From Sanghuangporus weigelae (taxonomy: Eukaryota > Basidiomycota > Agaricomycetes > Hymenochaetales > Hymenochaetaceae), in NCBI GenBank assembly GCA_033182465.1, contig CP137321.1, positions 1,736,001 to 1,800,000 on the forward strand: a stretch of 64,000 nt of DNA, given 5' to 3'. Each line of letters opens with the position of its first letter. Position 1 is the first letter of the stretch. Position numbers and translations under genes: made by a program. A model generated the notes under the pieces. It was not told the origin of the DNA, made no database searches, and saw nothing but the letters and a program-made list of their open reading frames with translations. Shown in pieces: positions 1 to 12,400 of the stretch.

Positions 1-1999
1 CGCAAGCTCTCGATGCTTGGAGGACAATAACGTACATATGACTTGAGGTGCTGTATCCTCGCGCTTCCGTCAAAGCTCGAATGGGCCTGCACATCGTCTC
101 ATTTGCGATTTTTATAAATCTAGTAAATGTGATCGTCAGAAAGAACAGCAAACAATCGAATTGATCGCATATACCCATAAACGACTTCATCCAAGCTAAG
201 CTCTTTTTCAAAGCTATGCGAGGAATTGACCTCGTCCTTTATCTTCTCAAAAAGAGTCCGAGAAGCTTCAATATCTAGAGGCTCCTTCTCCGATGAACCA
301 AAGATCTTCGGGAAGTAATCGACGATAAGTCGACCAAGCATTAGATTCGCATCAGTCACAGCAAGAGGGCCACCTCTTCTATAGCAGGCCGGCCCAGGTA
401 CGGCACCGGCGCTTTCTGGACCAGTCACGAATAGACCGTTACGGAAGGCGAGGCAGGATCCGCCACCAGCTGCGACTGTATTAATGTCGAGCTGTGGAGA
501 CTGAATGGTCACTCCGGCTGTGGTTGTCTCATATACTGTCTCGTATCGTCCAGCAAAGCGGGATACGTCCGTGGAGGTACCACCAACATCAATTCTGAAG
601 ATATCATAAGTAGCGCACCATAGCTGATAGATGTCTGAAAAACAACAAACCCAATGATCGGTGTCTTCTGCTTCACGTCCCAGCTCGTCAGAGCGTAGCC
701 GACCACACCCCCTGCTGGACCGCTCAGAATGCTTTTAAGACCAGAGAAGTTGTTGAAGTCCAATAGTCCACCATCGCTTCCCATAAATTCGACTCGTGCA
801 TTATCATCTCCGCCTTTCCTCAGTCTCTCATCGAATCCATTGAAAAAGCCTTCAAGGTATTCGTAAAGAATAGGCGTAAGGTACGCATCTGCCGTTGTTG
901 AGACTCCTCGAGGCACCATTTTGATCATAGGAAGGAGCTGCGATGAGGCGGATATATGCTCGAACCCGACTTCTTGGGCTAACGACGCGACGAGCTTCTC
1001 GTGCTCAGGAAACGTGTACGAATGGACCAGGATTATTGCAATGGAACGATAGCCTTTATCATAAATATTCTTTAAATCAGTCCTGACCTGTTTCGGGTCT
1101 GCGGTACTTTAGCGTAGTGCCTTCGTTTGAAATTGCAGCATTCACGTACCAGGTTTCTTGAGGATCCGAACTGCCTCGCCAGAAATACCTCTGACTATTT
1201 CTCCAGGGCCTTCAGCATTGCCTTGTCCATCCCAGCCTGGACCGCGATAACCACGTATTACATTCCCATCCGCATCGAATTGGACAGCATGCTCAACCGC
1301 CTGGGGATCAGACGTATAACCCACCAGAGTGACGCGTTCATCAACTTCTAAGACCTCGGAATATAGTACGGATGGTCGCTTGATATTCAGATCAAATATT
1401 CTAGGTCGTGACTGGTTCCCGATGACGAGCAAGTCCTACAAGATCTCCATGAGAAACGGCATACACATAGGCGAATAGGTGGTGGGCATACCTTGAATCC
1501 CTTTGTAATGACCAGTGCATGCTTGTGCCCCTTCCTTTCCAGCAGTGCATTCGTTGCAACGGTTGTCGAGAGACGAACGTAATCTGCAAGGCGTTCCTCA
1601 TTCAGTTCTGCAAGATGCTCCTGAAAGTTGCTCATACTCACCGATTTTGTCTGTCGGCACCTTCTGGCCCCTGGGTATACTCTGATCTGTCACTGCTTCA
1701 AGGACTCTCCGAATACCTTCAGTCGGTGCATCCTTATAGTTGCCTGGATCCTGAGATACTGGACGAACATCAATAGATGGGAACGGGAATACTCAAGCTG
1801 AAACACGGACAGAGCTTGACAACTATCTCCTTTCTCTCGTCCGGGCTGTCAGGATCAGGACATGATCTGGTTTACAGATACTGGCTCGTTATCGGAAAAC
1901 AGCAAGGATAGCTGGTGGCTGGACATACGCATGAACATCGCAGAACGTTCCTCCTCTATCGGCGCAAATCCGAATACTCCGATCCGGTATATTCGCCAT
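1..1999 (-). CDS. OXP1: 5-oxoprolinase (ATP-hydrolysing), N-terminal part, runs off left edge
   Basis: Cleaves 5-oxoproline to glutamate with ATP in the glutathione cycle, in the cytosol. The start at 1999 gives [19 protein letters not shown], the usual hydantoinase/oxoprolinase N-terminus. Eight exons read in frame: 1999-1929, 1866-1811, 1758-1642, 1583-1492, 1435-1150, 1098-651, 594-175 and 119-36, joined by introns of 51-62 bases with GT...AG ends. Seen in order: [20 protein letters not shown], the [12 protein letters not shown] block, [11 protein letters not shown], then [12 protein letters not shown], the ATP-binding signature of the HyuA/actin-like fold. The last intron starts at 35 and continues outside the window, so the HyuB half is missing here. 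It is not a pseudogene; the breaks in frame are introns. Identification is very secure from family motifs. Confidence 0.95.
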
Positions 2000-2442
2000 G
2001 GACGCGAGCGTTCAAGAGTCTCGGAACTGAAGCACTGGAGCAGTGCTTGGTAAATTATTTTTATATGCCCATGATAAGCCGGAAGTATGACGGAAACCAA
2101 GAGCAATTCTCCAATGAACGGATATATCATTTCCATCACCTCGCAAATTCAAGGAGGTCGGGCACGCAAGTATCATTCTCATTAGAAGCTTTCAATATCG
2201 GACAATAAATCCTTTAATGCGTCATTTACATCTGGGTTTATCTCATTCTCCACAAGTCATCGGAAATAATACCGTCGTATCATCAGCAGTCAGACTATCC
2301 ACCACGGAATGCATGATTCTTCTTGTGCGAAATATAAAGCGTAACATGAGTAAAGCGGCGTGTTGCATGTGTATATTCTTGAGTCTTGAGAAGTCGAGCG
2401 TCCCCTACATCCACCGACACCAACAATATAGACGCGTCGAAT
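2000..2442. other. Spacer between OXP1 and RPL36
   Basis: This holds the upstream region of OXP1 and the 3' end of RPL36, both transcribed leftwards. Short open frames cross it on both strands but none resembles a protein or has supporting splice sites. I see no RNA gene or repeat. Confidence 0.5.
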
Positions 2443-2874
2443 TTAATGACCAGCACGTCTGCTCTCCTGGATGATGCCACCTAATTCCTCCAGCTTGCGC
2501 TTGGAACGGAGTAGCGTGCCAAGCTAGAACAAGCAATCCAGAAGCCATTAGCGACTTATGCACATAAGGTGGAGCAGTACGGGTACATACACGCTTTTTC
2601 GTGAGCTTCCTCGCCCGTTTGTCCTTCGAGTTCCTCAACAACTCCATCACCCGTCGCTCATATGGCGCAAAACCAACCACCTCACGGACTACTGAGCGAA
2701 CGAACTTGGTGCGCGTAGATTGAATACCCTTTTTGTGCGAGGGCTTAACACGCTTCGGGATAGGAGTGGTTGGATGTCCTTTGTTCAGGCCTCGGCGGGT
2801 GTCTGTATCAACCGAATGCGCATCAGAAACGGTCCTGGATATCTTCCATTTTGTCACTTACTGTTTCGTACCAT
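2443..2874 (-). CDS. RPL36: 60S ribosomal protein eL36
   Basis: Structural protein of the large ribosomal subunit. Three exons: 2874-2862 (only 13 bases, MVRN plus one base), 2802-2591 and 2523-2443. The product runs from [20 protein letters not shown] through [18 protein letters not shown] and [15 protein letters not shown] to [14 protein letters not shown], which is the eL36 family over its whole length, about 100 residues. The tiny first exon before a long second one is common for fungal ribosomal protein genes. A CACGTG lies at about 2971, roughly 100 bases upstream of the start. The start could differ if an extra 5' exon exists, but the reading [13 protein letters not shown] fits the family. 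Confidence 0.96.
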
Positions 2875-3155
2875 GTCTGCTTGGCTCGGTTGGGTGCAGA
2901 GATGGCGTCGGAAGAGGGAAGTTTGGATTAATGAACCCGTGAGAATCGTTGACTGTATAGCACTCAAGTTCACGTGCATCATGCGGAAAGAGCCGAATCC
3001 GAAAAATCCCATCTTTATTGGTTTGGCAATATTTTTACATTATTTCTGATGTATTGGCTGGTCTGCATTGTATGTACATAATCGAAGTGGAAGCTACTAG
3101 TAAATCAAATAAGAAAGCGAGACAGAAAATGCAAAAAAGTAACCGTCTATAGTCT

Positions 3156-4816
3156 CTAAACAGATGGTCTATTCCTTACTACCACCTTAACCCGCTGCCC
3201 TCCATCAAGCCCGCTTATTGATTTACCGAAGGAAAGAGATGTCGAACCAACAGATTCCTTCCTTGATTTGGACGCTGCCTGAGGACTGGCAACTGACGAT
3301 GACGGAGGTGGTGATGAAGCCACAGTACCATGAATCGGCGTTGGGGGACGCAACGTCTTTTGTCCTGATGAGCCAGCACCAGTAGCATGGTTTCTCCGTC
3401 CACCTGAGCCTTTGCCCGGTGTCGGCTTGTTACCCGCTCCTTCGCTCTCTTCAGCCTCGTCCGTCTCCCCCTCAGTCATGTCATCCTATATGTCCGCGAA
3501 TACGTGTCAGAACATATGCTCCTTCAATCACGACATCTTGGAAATGCTTACGGGATCGAAGGCTTCCAGATCGCCCAATTCCTCGCCATCAGTGTAATCG
3601 CTATCGTCAGAATCTTCATCAGAAAAGAATCGACCCCATCGATCGACTTTGTCGAGTTCAGCGGGATCTTCTGGTCGTAATCGAAGCCACCGCATACGAG
3701 GGCCACCTTTGGCGCGTTCGCTCACACGGAAACCATATATCTTCGGGGTGTAGACTTTTCCGGTGGCAGCCTTTTGACCGCCGTATTGGTTGGGATTTTC
3801 AAACTTTTGGGAAGGTTCCGACGTCTGGTTCCCGACAGGCGAGCGAGTACTCCCCCCAGAAGATGACGGCTTGTAAAAGGGAGCAGGAGCGAATTCCCGA
3901 TAAGTCTGAAAGAATAAATGCGCAAAGGTGGTCCCGAAGAACGCCCCTAAAAATCCTGTTAGAGATTCGCCGAGAGTTCGGTAAGAACAGTAGACATACC
4001 ATCAACACCCTGGTATCGACTACTCGGAGGGGTATATATATCATTACAGTTTGGACAGTATAGTTTCACGGTATCGAGTCCTGGTAAATCTGACCGGCCA
4101 CATGGTACAACAGGGCATGCCAGGCAATATACGCGAGGGCAAGTGCCAAACTGTCCAGCTTCGTATTTTTCTGCCTAGAGGAAACAGAAGCGAATCTCAG
4201 AATAATTCGAAAACTCAAGATCATTGCTTTAACCATTGCGTGTAGTCCTTGTCGTGTTAAGATGTACCGTTGATGAACCAGGCCATACAGGAGTTCAGCC
4301 GACGCTTCAATGATTGATACATCTGGTATTCTTGGATCCTCTTCTAATACGAACTTAAGTCAGCTTCTCGCTATGAACCGTCAAACTAACAAGTTACATA
4401 CCTGGTTCAACATCGAGGACCATCTCCATTGCCTCTTTCCAGAACGGCACCATGGCATTTATTCCGGTTAAGTTGAAGTCGTCCTCGATAAAATCCTCGC
4501 TGACTTCGCAAAAGTATTCATGACCTGGGAGCGCGCAGAACCAGCTTATCCATGTTAGTGAAGATGTTGGAGTAGACGAAGCTAAATACAAGAACAGAAG
4601 TGAATCAAATCAGTGTTGCGGTTCAACAAGAGTGGCTAGCGGCGAAACGCGGTCGACACGCGCCGGCCCAAACTCACCATAACCCTCCTGTTCAACGTCT
4701 TCCTCCATTGCTTCGCCAACTTCTGCGTCTTGCCTTCGTGTATCTTCTTCTCCTGCGACTGTTCTTGGCTCCTGGGTCAACCGCGCCAGTTGCGGTAGTT
4801 CCTGAGAGCGCGGCAT
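3156..4816 (-). CDS. CKB1: Casein kinase II regulatory (beta) subunit
   Basis: Dimerising regulatory subunit of protein kinase CK2, which sets substrate choice of the tetramer in nucleus and cytoplasm. Six exons: 4816-4678, 4581-4402, 4343-4234, 4174-4000, 3946-3552 and 3485-3156. Seen in order: an acidic N-terminus, [42 protein letters not shown], then the zinc ribbon with CPRVYC...ACPVVPCG and [10 protein letters not shown] (two Cys pairs), and [17 protein letters not shown]. The tail beyond the family core is long, Ser/Pro/Gly rich and acidic ([14 protein letters not shown]), as in several basidiomycete homologues. A TATAAATA lies at 4863-4870, about 50 bases upstream of the start; its role is uncertain. 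Confidence 0.95.
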
Positions 4817-5047
4817 GATGTGGTGAGACGATGATGAGGGCCGAAGATGCACGAGCGATTACTATAAATAGTACAGGCCACGGGGATCGAACGTCACTTC
4901 ATCTCCTTCCTTGTATTTTCCGAAGTCCATGGCCATGGCATAGAACCTGCCTTGTATCGAGGCTCGATATATTTTATCTAGTTTCATTATCCAGGATGGA
5001 ACCCTAGAGAGAGTCTGAGCTCATATATATGGTATTTTATGTGAGAA

Positions 5048-8000
5048 CTAAGTTACAAATCCGGTCTGCATAGAGGCATGGATATTAATTACGAGTAATA
5101 ATGTACGCGGCAAGGCGCTCCATTGTGCGACACGCTGTTTTCGTCCAATAAACTCAGTCACCGACGTTTTCTGGCTTTGACCCTTGGTGCATGAGTGGAG
5201 TCCTGCTATAGAACATATTTCGTCAGATAGGCCTGAGTGACTTCCTGATAATGTGGTTTCTACTTCAGTGTTATTGGTCGTTCTGGACCTGGTACGAGTA
5301 CCCGTCTTTGACCGACGAGGCGGACCCGATATTTCACGTTCCTCAGCAACCACTGTGTCCGGAGCACGCTTGCGTTTTGGAACAGTAGCATTGGTGCTTG
5401 CGGTGTTCTCATCGAATATATCGTCCTTATCCAATAGCTCAGTCGTCTGCTCCGAGAGCTTAGCGAAGGACAAGGCCGCAGGTGGAGAGACATTGATCTT
5501 ATGAGACCTCGCCGTAGGAGTAACGAGTTTTTGAGCTTGGAAATCCACCTCTTTTGTTGTCTATTCCATGCAGTTGGAGCAGTAATCAATTAATCATTTT
5601 TCGACTCACCAAGCGATCTCTTTCTCGAGCCGTGAGCGTTCCCTTTCTGTCGATTGGGCTGGTTGATGCCTGAGAGGACTCCCATCCATCAAGATCGATA
5701 AGCGACCTGCCCCTTTCCTCTGAAGCAGGTCTAACGGCCTTGGTGCTTGCCTACATCTCTTAGTGAGATTCACCTGACGGTTCAAATTACATACGCACCT
5801 GCGTATTCAAAACCCGGGCAAGTTGCGATTCAAGCTCCGATTTCCTTGTTTCTAATGATTTGATCAGATTGTCACGCTGCAAGAAAAGCAATATTCAGAA
5901 CCAGCAAGGATATGGGGACGGTAACGTTGAACCTAACCTGTCTGATCTCATTCCCTGTCACTACTAGTTGCTGTTCATGCGCAGTTTGACAGGCTTTGTG
6001 GGCTGCATCTACCAGTTTCTTCTCTTCTATGGACTTCATACATACACTTAGCCGAAGCCGATTTAAAAGAGCTTAGCCATCCACGCACCAAATCGCCCTT
6101 CTCATACCTTGAAAGGATACTCCCCGCTCGATGGGCTTGTTCGTCATTGGCCTTCCGCAAATGCTCGATGTCGCGTTTCAGCTGCACGATTTCTTCAGCA
6201 TGTGCTTCAGAAGGCTCTCTCGCTTGCGAAAGTTGTAACTGGAGATTGCCATAATCTGATCGCAGACTTTCGAGTTGTATTCGCAGGGAAGCTGCGTCCT
6301 CTTTAAGTTCTTCCGCTTCTTGGTTGAGCATCTTTACCTCCTCAGACCTCGCTGCGAGCTTCTTTTCAGTCTCATGGATACTTTCAGCATGTATAGCCTC
6401 GATGTCGGATAATGTCCTTGAATATTCTTGAGTTTTAGCACTCAGCTCCGCGTGACGATTACTTAGCATGCCCTCAAGTTTACTGATCTGGGCTTTCAGT
6501 TCGTTCATCTGACATGCCGAGTTTCTGGTCAATTTTTCGATCGTCTCCTGCGAAACGAAGCTCAACACCAGTGAGAGGCGCAATCAAATAATCATCGCAC
6601 GGAAAACATTGCTTCAGCAGATGCAAGACGTTCCTATAGAAATGTCAATGACTTGAAAGAAGTCAGTTCGTAGGCGCTACGGACTTGAACGTCACCATGG
6701 GCCTTCTTTTCTAATTGCAGCATCATCGCTTGCTCTTCGAATCGTTCTTGTAAGCTCTTCATGCGCTATTAGGAACGGGGCATATTATTTCAAGTGTGGC
6801 ACGTACCTCGCATCGAGTATGGGACTGTTGTAATCTACCAAGACGTCAAAATCATGAGAAAAGAACTCTCTGATGGAACACACTTGATTCTAGATTCCTC
6901 CAAGTCACCCTTGATTTTACTTGCTTCGGCGACTAAGGCCTTTTCATGGGCTGCTATGGCGTTGTTTTCATCCAGGAGCTTTGTTTTAATTTCATACTCG
7001 GATCGAAGTTGAGCTCGACTGAAGTCTAGATCCTTCTTGAGGCATTGGCTCAGCGAAGCCTCTTTGGCAACATTGGCCTCAGCTAATGAAAGACTAAGGA
7101 GAATTATTAGTTGGGACTACAGACGACCATGCTTATGGCTTACCTCTTTCGCAGGGTAACGATCGACTTGTCTTTCGCTTCAGCAGAAACTGTAAGGGAA
7201 TGGAGTTTCAATTCTCTATCATTAAGTAGCTCCTCTGTCCTGATAAATCTGACGACCAAAGGAGTCAGAGAGCTGAGGATAGTCCAGGCGAGCATACTTC
7301 ACCTATCTTTGATATCGTGGAGGACTTTAATTTGCTCGTCTCTATCAGCCAGCAGCTTACGCAAAGCTTCGTACCTGGAGCTGCGTATTAGTGGAGCTAC
7401 AACTTCAGCGTCTAAACTCACTCTTTGTTGAGAGCTGCGAGAGATTCTGTTTCAGCCTCTTTGCAAGAAATCTGGGTTTCGAGTTCTACGTTCCTAAAGG
7501 ATAATCAGAGCGCGAAAAGAAGATGAGAGGCGGCTCACCGTTCAGTGAGAACACTTGTTCTATTTTCTAATTCAATGTTCTTTGTCAAGATGATAGTGTT
7601 TTCGCGCTGTTGGTCTCTTAGCAGTGAGGTGAGCTCGATGATTTTCTTTCCTAACAGCGGACAACGATATAAGGATGGAAACTCGACAATAAGAAAAGGC
7701 GCACCCGAATCTCCTAGTTGCTGGGAAGAGGACTGCAGAGATCCGCTGTTCTGCACTTGAATACCTTCCAATTCCATGATTCGATTCTTAGCTTCTGCTA
7801 AGTCTCCCTGTACAAGCTCCAAGCGATCTCGGAACATGTCGATAACCTGCTGCTCTATACGGACAGTTAGTTGTACGATGAGGTTGATGCAATAGGCTTA
7901 CTGTTCGACATCTCCGTTTGAAGCTCGCCCAAAATGGACTTCCATACTTGAGTTGGAGCATATACTCCGTTGTGGTCTACTAGAGTTCCAAGCTCTACCG

Positions 8001-9264
8001 GAATAGGTGAGCCATAAACCATTGTCCTCTCATTTCTACTTACGATCCGTAGACTTCTTAACTATATCTTTCAGCTCTGTCACATCTGTCATCGAAGCTT
8101 TTGCCTGACGAACGAGTGTGGAAAACTCTTGGGACTGGATGACGAGGGATCGGAGATCCTCATTCATTTTCTCCAGCCTGCAAGTTTGACGTCAGCGAAA
8201 GATTCACTATGGATGGCCAAATTCATTATCAAGTACGTACTTTTTGGCATGAGATTCTAGTCCATCCTTTGCCCTTGCCTTCACAGACGACAACTGTTTT
8301 GATAGGTTGTTCTTTTCACTGACAGCCGCGCTCAGCTCTTCCTCCAAGCGTACCAGGGCCTTTGTCTGAGTGATTTTATGACTTGCAAGGCTTCAGAATA
8401 GCGGAGAATATTTACCTTTTCCTCAAGGGCCATATTCGTGTTCCGCACGTCAGTAGCCCCTTTGAACAGAAGTGTTGATAAATCATCGCCAGACTGCTCT
8501 TTTGCAAAAGGAGGCATAGAAGACTCTCTTGAGATACTTGCTTTCCTTTCCGTTCGGGAATCTCGCACTGGAAAAGAACGTCCTGCAGCTCTCGGTTGTT
8601 CAGTATTGTTCCTGCCACGCGAGACCTCGTTGAGGTTTGGGGTGGCAGGATAGTATGCTGAAGGCTTTTGCGGCACCAGGGCAGAAATGTATTGGGTTTC
8701 TGAGATTTGACGAGCGCTAGAATGGGACAGAAAGTCGGGAGCAAATACATCTGATTCCTTCTTAAACGATTGTTGAAAAGTCTGAGGCTCTACAGAAGAA
8801 TCGCAGGCATATACATTTGCATCATCGATCGTTTCTTCGCTGAAGTTGCCAATTTCGGGTTTACAGCGGAAGGGTTCATTTCCAATAGTGTTTGGTTGAC
8901 GAATGGCAGCTGCAGGTTGACAAGCCTGGTTCAAAGGTAGCCTAGCGCAGTTGACAGAGTCTCTTCCTGATGAAGTGGACAATTGTTCAAATTCGGAAGG
9001 GACTATTCCAGTGGCCCCGCATCTTGAGGTGCTATCATATCTTCCAAGGTAGTTCTGTCCTTGAGTTTCAAGTCTTTGAACTGGCGTGCGGGAGTCGTTG
9101 CTTGAGATGACGAATTTCGAGAATGGTGATCGAGAGGATATGCTCTTTGTTTTCAAAAGGCGCGGAAAAGAATGTGTTTCAGATTCCTGAATATCCGAAG
9201 GCGACAAGCGATTGCTGCGGGAGTGACCAGAGTGTCTGACCAAAGGACCGTCGTCGATATTCAT
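5048..9264 (-). CDS. Long coiled-coil protein, unknown function
   Basis: I do not recognise this gene. It starts at 9264 (MNIDDGPLVRHSG) with a first exon of roughly 850 bases coding a Ser-rich, probably disordered stretch of about 280 residues. About ten to twelve short exons follow with introns of 45-70 bases. The middle is heptad-rich coiled coil, for example LEEELSAAVSEKNNLSKQL, ILTKNIELENRTSVLTER and VKMLNQEAEELKEDAASLR. The C-terminus is basic and Ser/Thr rich (PKRKRAP, RRSKTGTRTRSR), which could include nuclear localisation signals. Overall length should be near 1,000 residues. It is head to head with KOG1 over about 210 bases. The layout resembles centrosomal, kinetochore or meiotic axis proteins, but that is only an analogy. 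Exon borders in the middle are approximate. Confidence 0.75.
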
Positions 9265-9316
9265 GGTGATGGTCGGAATCCAAGATTAGGGCATGATGGG
9301 ATGTAGGCACACATGC

Positions 9317-9322
9317 CACGTG
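9317..9322. promoter_or_regulatory. CACGTG E-box in shared promoter
   Basis: A palindromic CACGTG lies between the divergent coiled-coil gene and KOG1. In fungi this is the site of bHLH factors of the Cbf1/Pho4/SREBP type. Function here is inferred from position only. Confidence 0.35.
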
Positions 9323-9435
9323 AGCGCGATACGGAACTTGCCGATGGCAAGCTCTGACGCCCATGCGCGCGAGCATTCGTATTCAGGACGGTCGTGACTG
9401 GTAGGTCCCTCATTTCGACTAGCCTTTAAGTCTCT

Positions 9436-9444
9436 TATATATAT
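9436..9444 (+). promoter_or_regulatory. TATA-like element before KOG1
   Basis: A TATATATAT run lies 33 bases upstream of the first in-frame ATG at 9477. If it sets transcription start about 30 bases on, the 5' leader to 9477 would be very short. This favours initiation at the next ATG (9597). Confidence 0.3.
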
Positions 9445-9476
9445 TCTCAGCTATCCTACACTGTCGACAAACGTAT

Positions 9477-12400
9477 ATGTATCTCGCTGACGAAAGCGGC
9501 GCCTGGATTCTAGGTGAGGATCTGCGCACCGTTTTGTGTTTGGGAAGTTCGCTAACCACCGCTTTTGGTCTATCCTCGCGAATCAGCAAGAGAACTATGA
9601 GGAGCTCCGTGGAAAGAGGAAGAATGGCGTCTCCGAGGATAGCATCGGACTACGAGGATCAGAGGAACGGACATAGAGAACATTATTCGGAAGAGGACTC
9701 AGACCAACCTCATACTGGATCTTTGCGGTCCTATTCCCTCCTAGATGACGGGTTTTCTGCGAGCGAGCGATTACTTCCTTCCACTGAATCGGTGGACGAA
9801 GTTGCATCGTATGGTCCACATTTCATCGCAAAACGTCATCTTTCCTGTGGAAACCCCCATCCTCGTGTGAATATCTCCAACACTTCGTTCTGGAAGAACC
9901 GAAACCGACTAAAGACGACGCATGCGGCACTTGTAGTTTGCTTGAATATCGATGTGGATCCGCCCGATATCGTCAAGACAAATCCATGCGCGGTACTCGA
10001 ATGTTGGGTCGATCCTCATAGTCTTCCCTCGAATAAAGCTCTGGAAGCAATTGGTAATAATCTACATCATCAATTCGAATGCTTGAGCCCTCGCATCAAG
10101 TTCAAGCCGTATCTTGACCCGTCTTATGAAGAGACGCAGAAATTTTGCCAGAGCCTTCGGAAAGTCGCAAAGGACGATCGGTGCTTATTTTACTACAATG
10201 GTCACGGTGTTCCTAAGCCAACGCCTAGCGGCGAACTATGGGTGTTCAATAGGAGTTACTCGCAGTACATCCCCGTGTCCCTCATTGAAATTCAGAACTG
10301 GTTGGGTTCGCCATGTGTCTACATTTGGGACTGTTCGGCTGCGGGAAATCTCCTTAGTAACTTTATCAACTTCGCTCAGAAGAGAGACGTTGATGCCATG
10401 GCAAAGCACGGTGGTTATCCCGACGGTATGATGCCCTTTATGGAATCCATACAACTCGCCGCATGCCTTGCCCACGAACAACTACCTATGAACCCGGATC
10501 TACCAGCAGACCTTTTCACGTCGTGTTTGACTTCGCCTATGGACATGGCCTTGCGCTGGCATGTAATCAGCCAGGATCTTCCCAATAGCATTACTTACGA
10601 TATGGTTACACGCATACCTGGTGATCTCAAAGACCGCAGAACTCCACTGGGCGAACTTAATTGGATATTTGTATCTATCACAGATACCATTGCATGGACC
10701 ACCTTTTCCGAGGATATTTTCTTCCGTCTATTTCGATCTGACTCGTTCGTCGCGGTTCTCTTTCGCAACTTTCTCCTTGCAGAACGAATCATGAAAAATT
10801 ATCATTGTACTCCACACACGTATCCTCCGTTACCGCCAACTAATACACATCCCATGTGGGCGCAATGGGATTTGGCCGTTGATACTGTTTTGCGACAACT
10901 TCCAGATCTACTTAGAAATGAAGAGAAAACCGGCGGTGTTGTTGCGACCACTACCACAGAGTCCTCCTATACATACATTCCCACTAGGTTTTTCATGGAT
11001 CAGCTCACTGCCTTCGAGCTTTGGATTACCCGGGGAGGCTCCGCTCTTACTAAACATGGACCGGGAGCATCAAGCGAAACGGCTGTCATGGAAGGTATTG
11101 CTTTACTCGATGAAGGAGAAGGTTTAGAGCATCTCGTTCCGCGGAAGCCTCCGGAGCAACTTCCTATCGTCCTGCAAAACATTCTGTCGCAGCCACACAG
11201 ACTGCGCGTTCTGTGTCTGCTGGCCAAATTCGTAGATCTAGGACCTTGGGCAGTTCACTATGCGCTTACAATTGGAATCTTTCCTTTCATTGTCAAGCTC
11301 TTGCAAGCACCATCTCGCGACCTTCGACCTGTTCTGCTTTTCATATGGGCCAGGATTCTGGCTGTCGACCCAACCTGTCAGACTGACCTATTTGGGAATC
11401 ACGGTTATAAGTACTTCGCAAATTCACTGGCGCTTCCAGACGAGCCACCGAGTACTATTTCAAACGGGGCGGAGAATCGTGCGATGTGTTGTTTTATACT
11501 CTCTGCCATCGTCCGAGGTTCCCCGCAGGCTCAGAACGCCTGCTGGCAGGAACGGGTCTTCGACAACTGCTTTGAACGACTGGACGATGACGACTTCCTG
11601 CCAAAGCAGTGGATGGCCCTGTGTATCGGACAAATGTGGGACGGTAACGACGATATTAAGATTTACGGTGTCGATCGAGGAACACAGGATAAACTAATCG
11701 GAATGCTTTCTGATCCCTCTCCTGAAGTTAGAACCGCTGCCTTGTTTGCCTTAGGGACATTCATGGGAGCTTCAGGTTCGTCTGATGTTAATAAAAAGGG
11801 CGGAGGTGGTACAGGAAGCATGTACCATCTGGATGAAAGGATTCATTTCCGTTTAGAGGTGGCTGTCGGTACCGGAGCGACTTTGTCCACAAAAGACGAC
11901 GCGAGTCCGATGGTGAGAAAGGAGCTTCTCATCCTTATCAGCTGTCTCGTGAAGGAGTGGCGAGGATATTTCGTCATTGTGGCCTGGCTGTATTGGGAAG
12001 AAGAGCGAAAACGCTTGACGAATCCTTACGGACGTTCTTCGACCAACGAGGATGTGACTGACCAAGCTGTGGCGGAATGGCTTAAAACCTTCAGTGGCGA
12101 TGACGTTTATCGGGAAGAAAGTCGAGTTCTGCTGTCCTCGTTTTATACTATCTATGTTATTCTCCTTGAACTATCAATCGACCCGTACCCTGAGGTGTCG
12201 GCGTACGCACAAACCATCGTTGATTACATTATGGCTCTTCTCTTGAAGTCTCCCTTTTTTCGCCTCGATTCATCAGCCTTACACTCTCCGCCTCCCACCC
12301 ATGGCCAACGAGACCCTTTGGATGTACGTTCACGCCTCACCTCTCAGTTCTCGTCTTCCCCAGCGAATGGCCCTCAGGCTTCTCGTAATTCGCTAACTCG

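Noticed and set aside
1-1999. 5-oxoprolinase as a broken pseudogene
   Set aside because: Every interruption is removed by a GT...AG intron of 51-62 bases that restores the family sequence.
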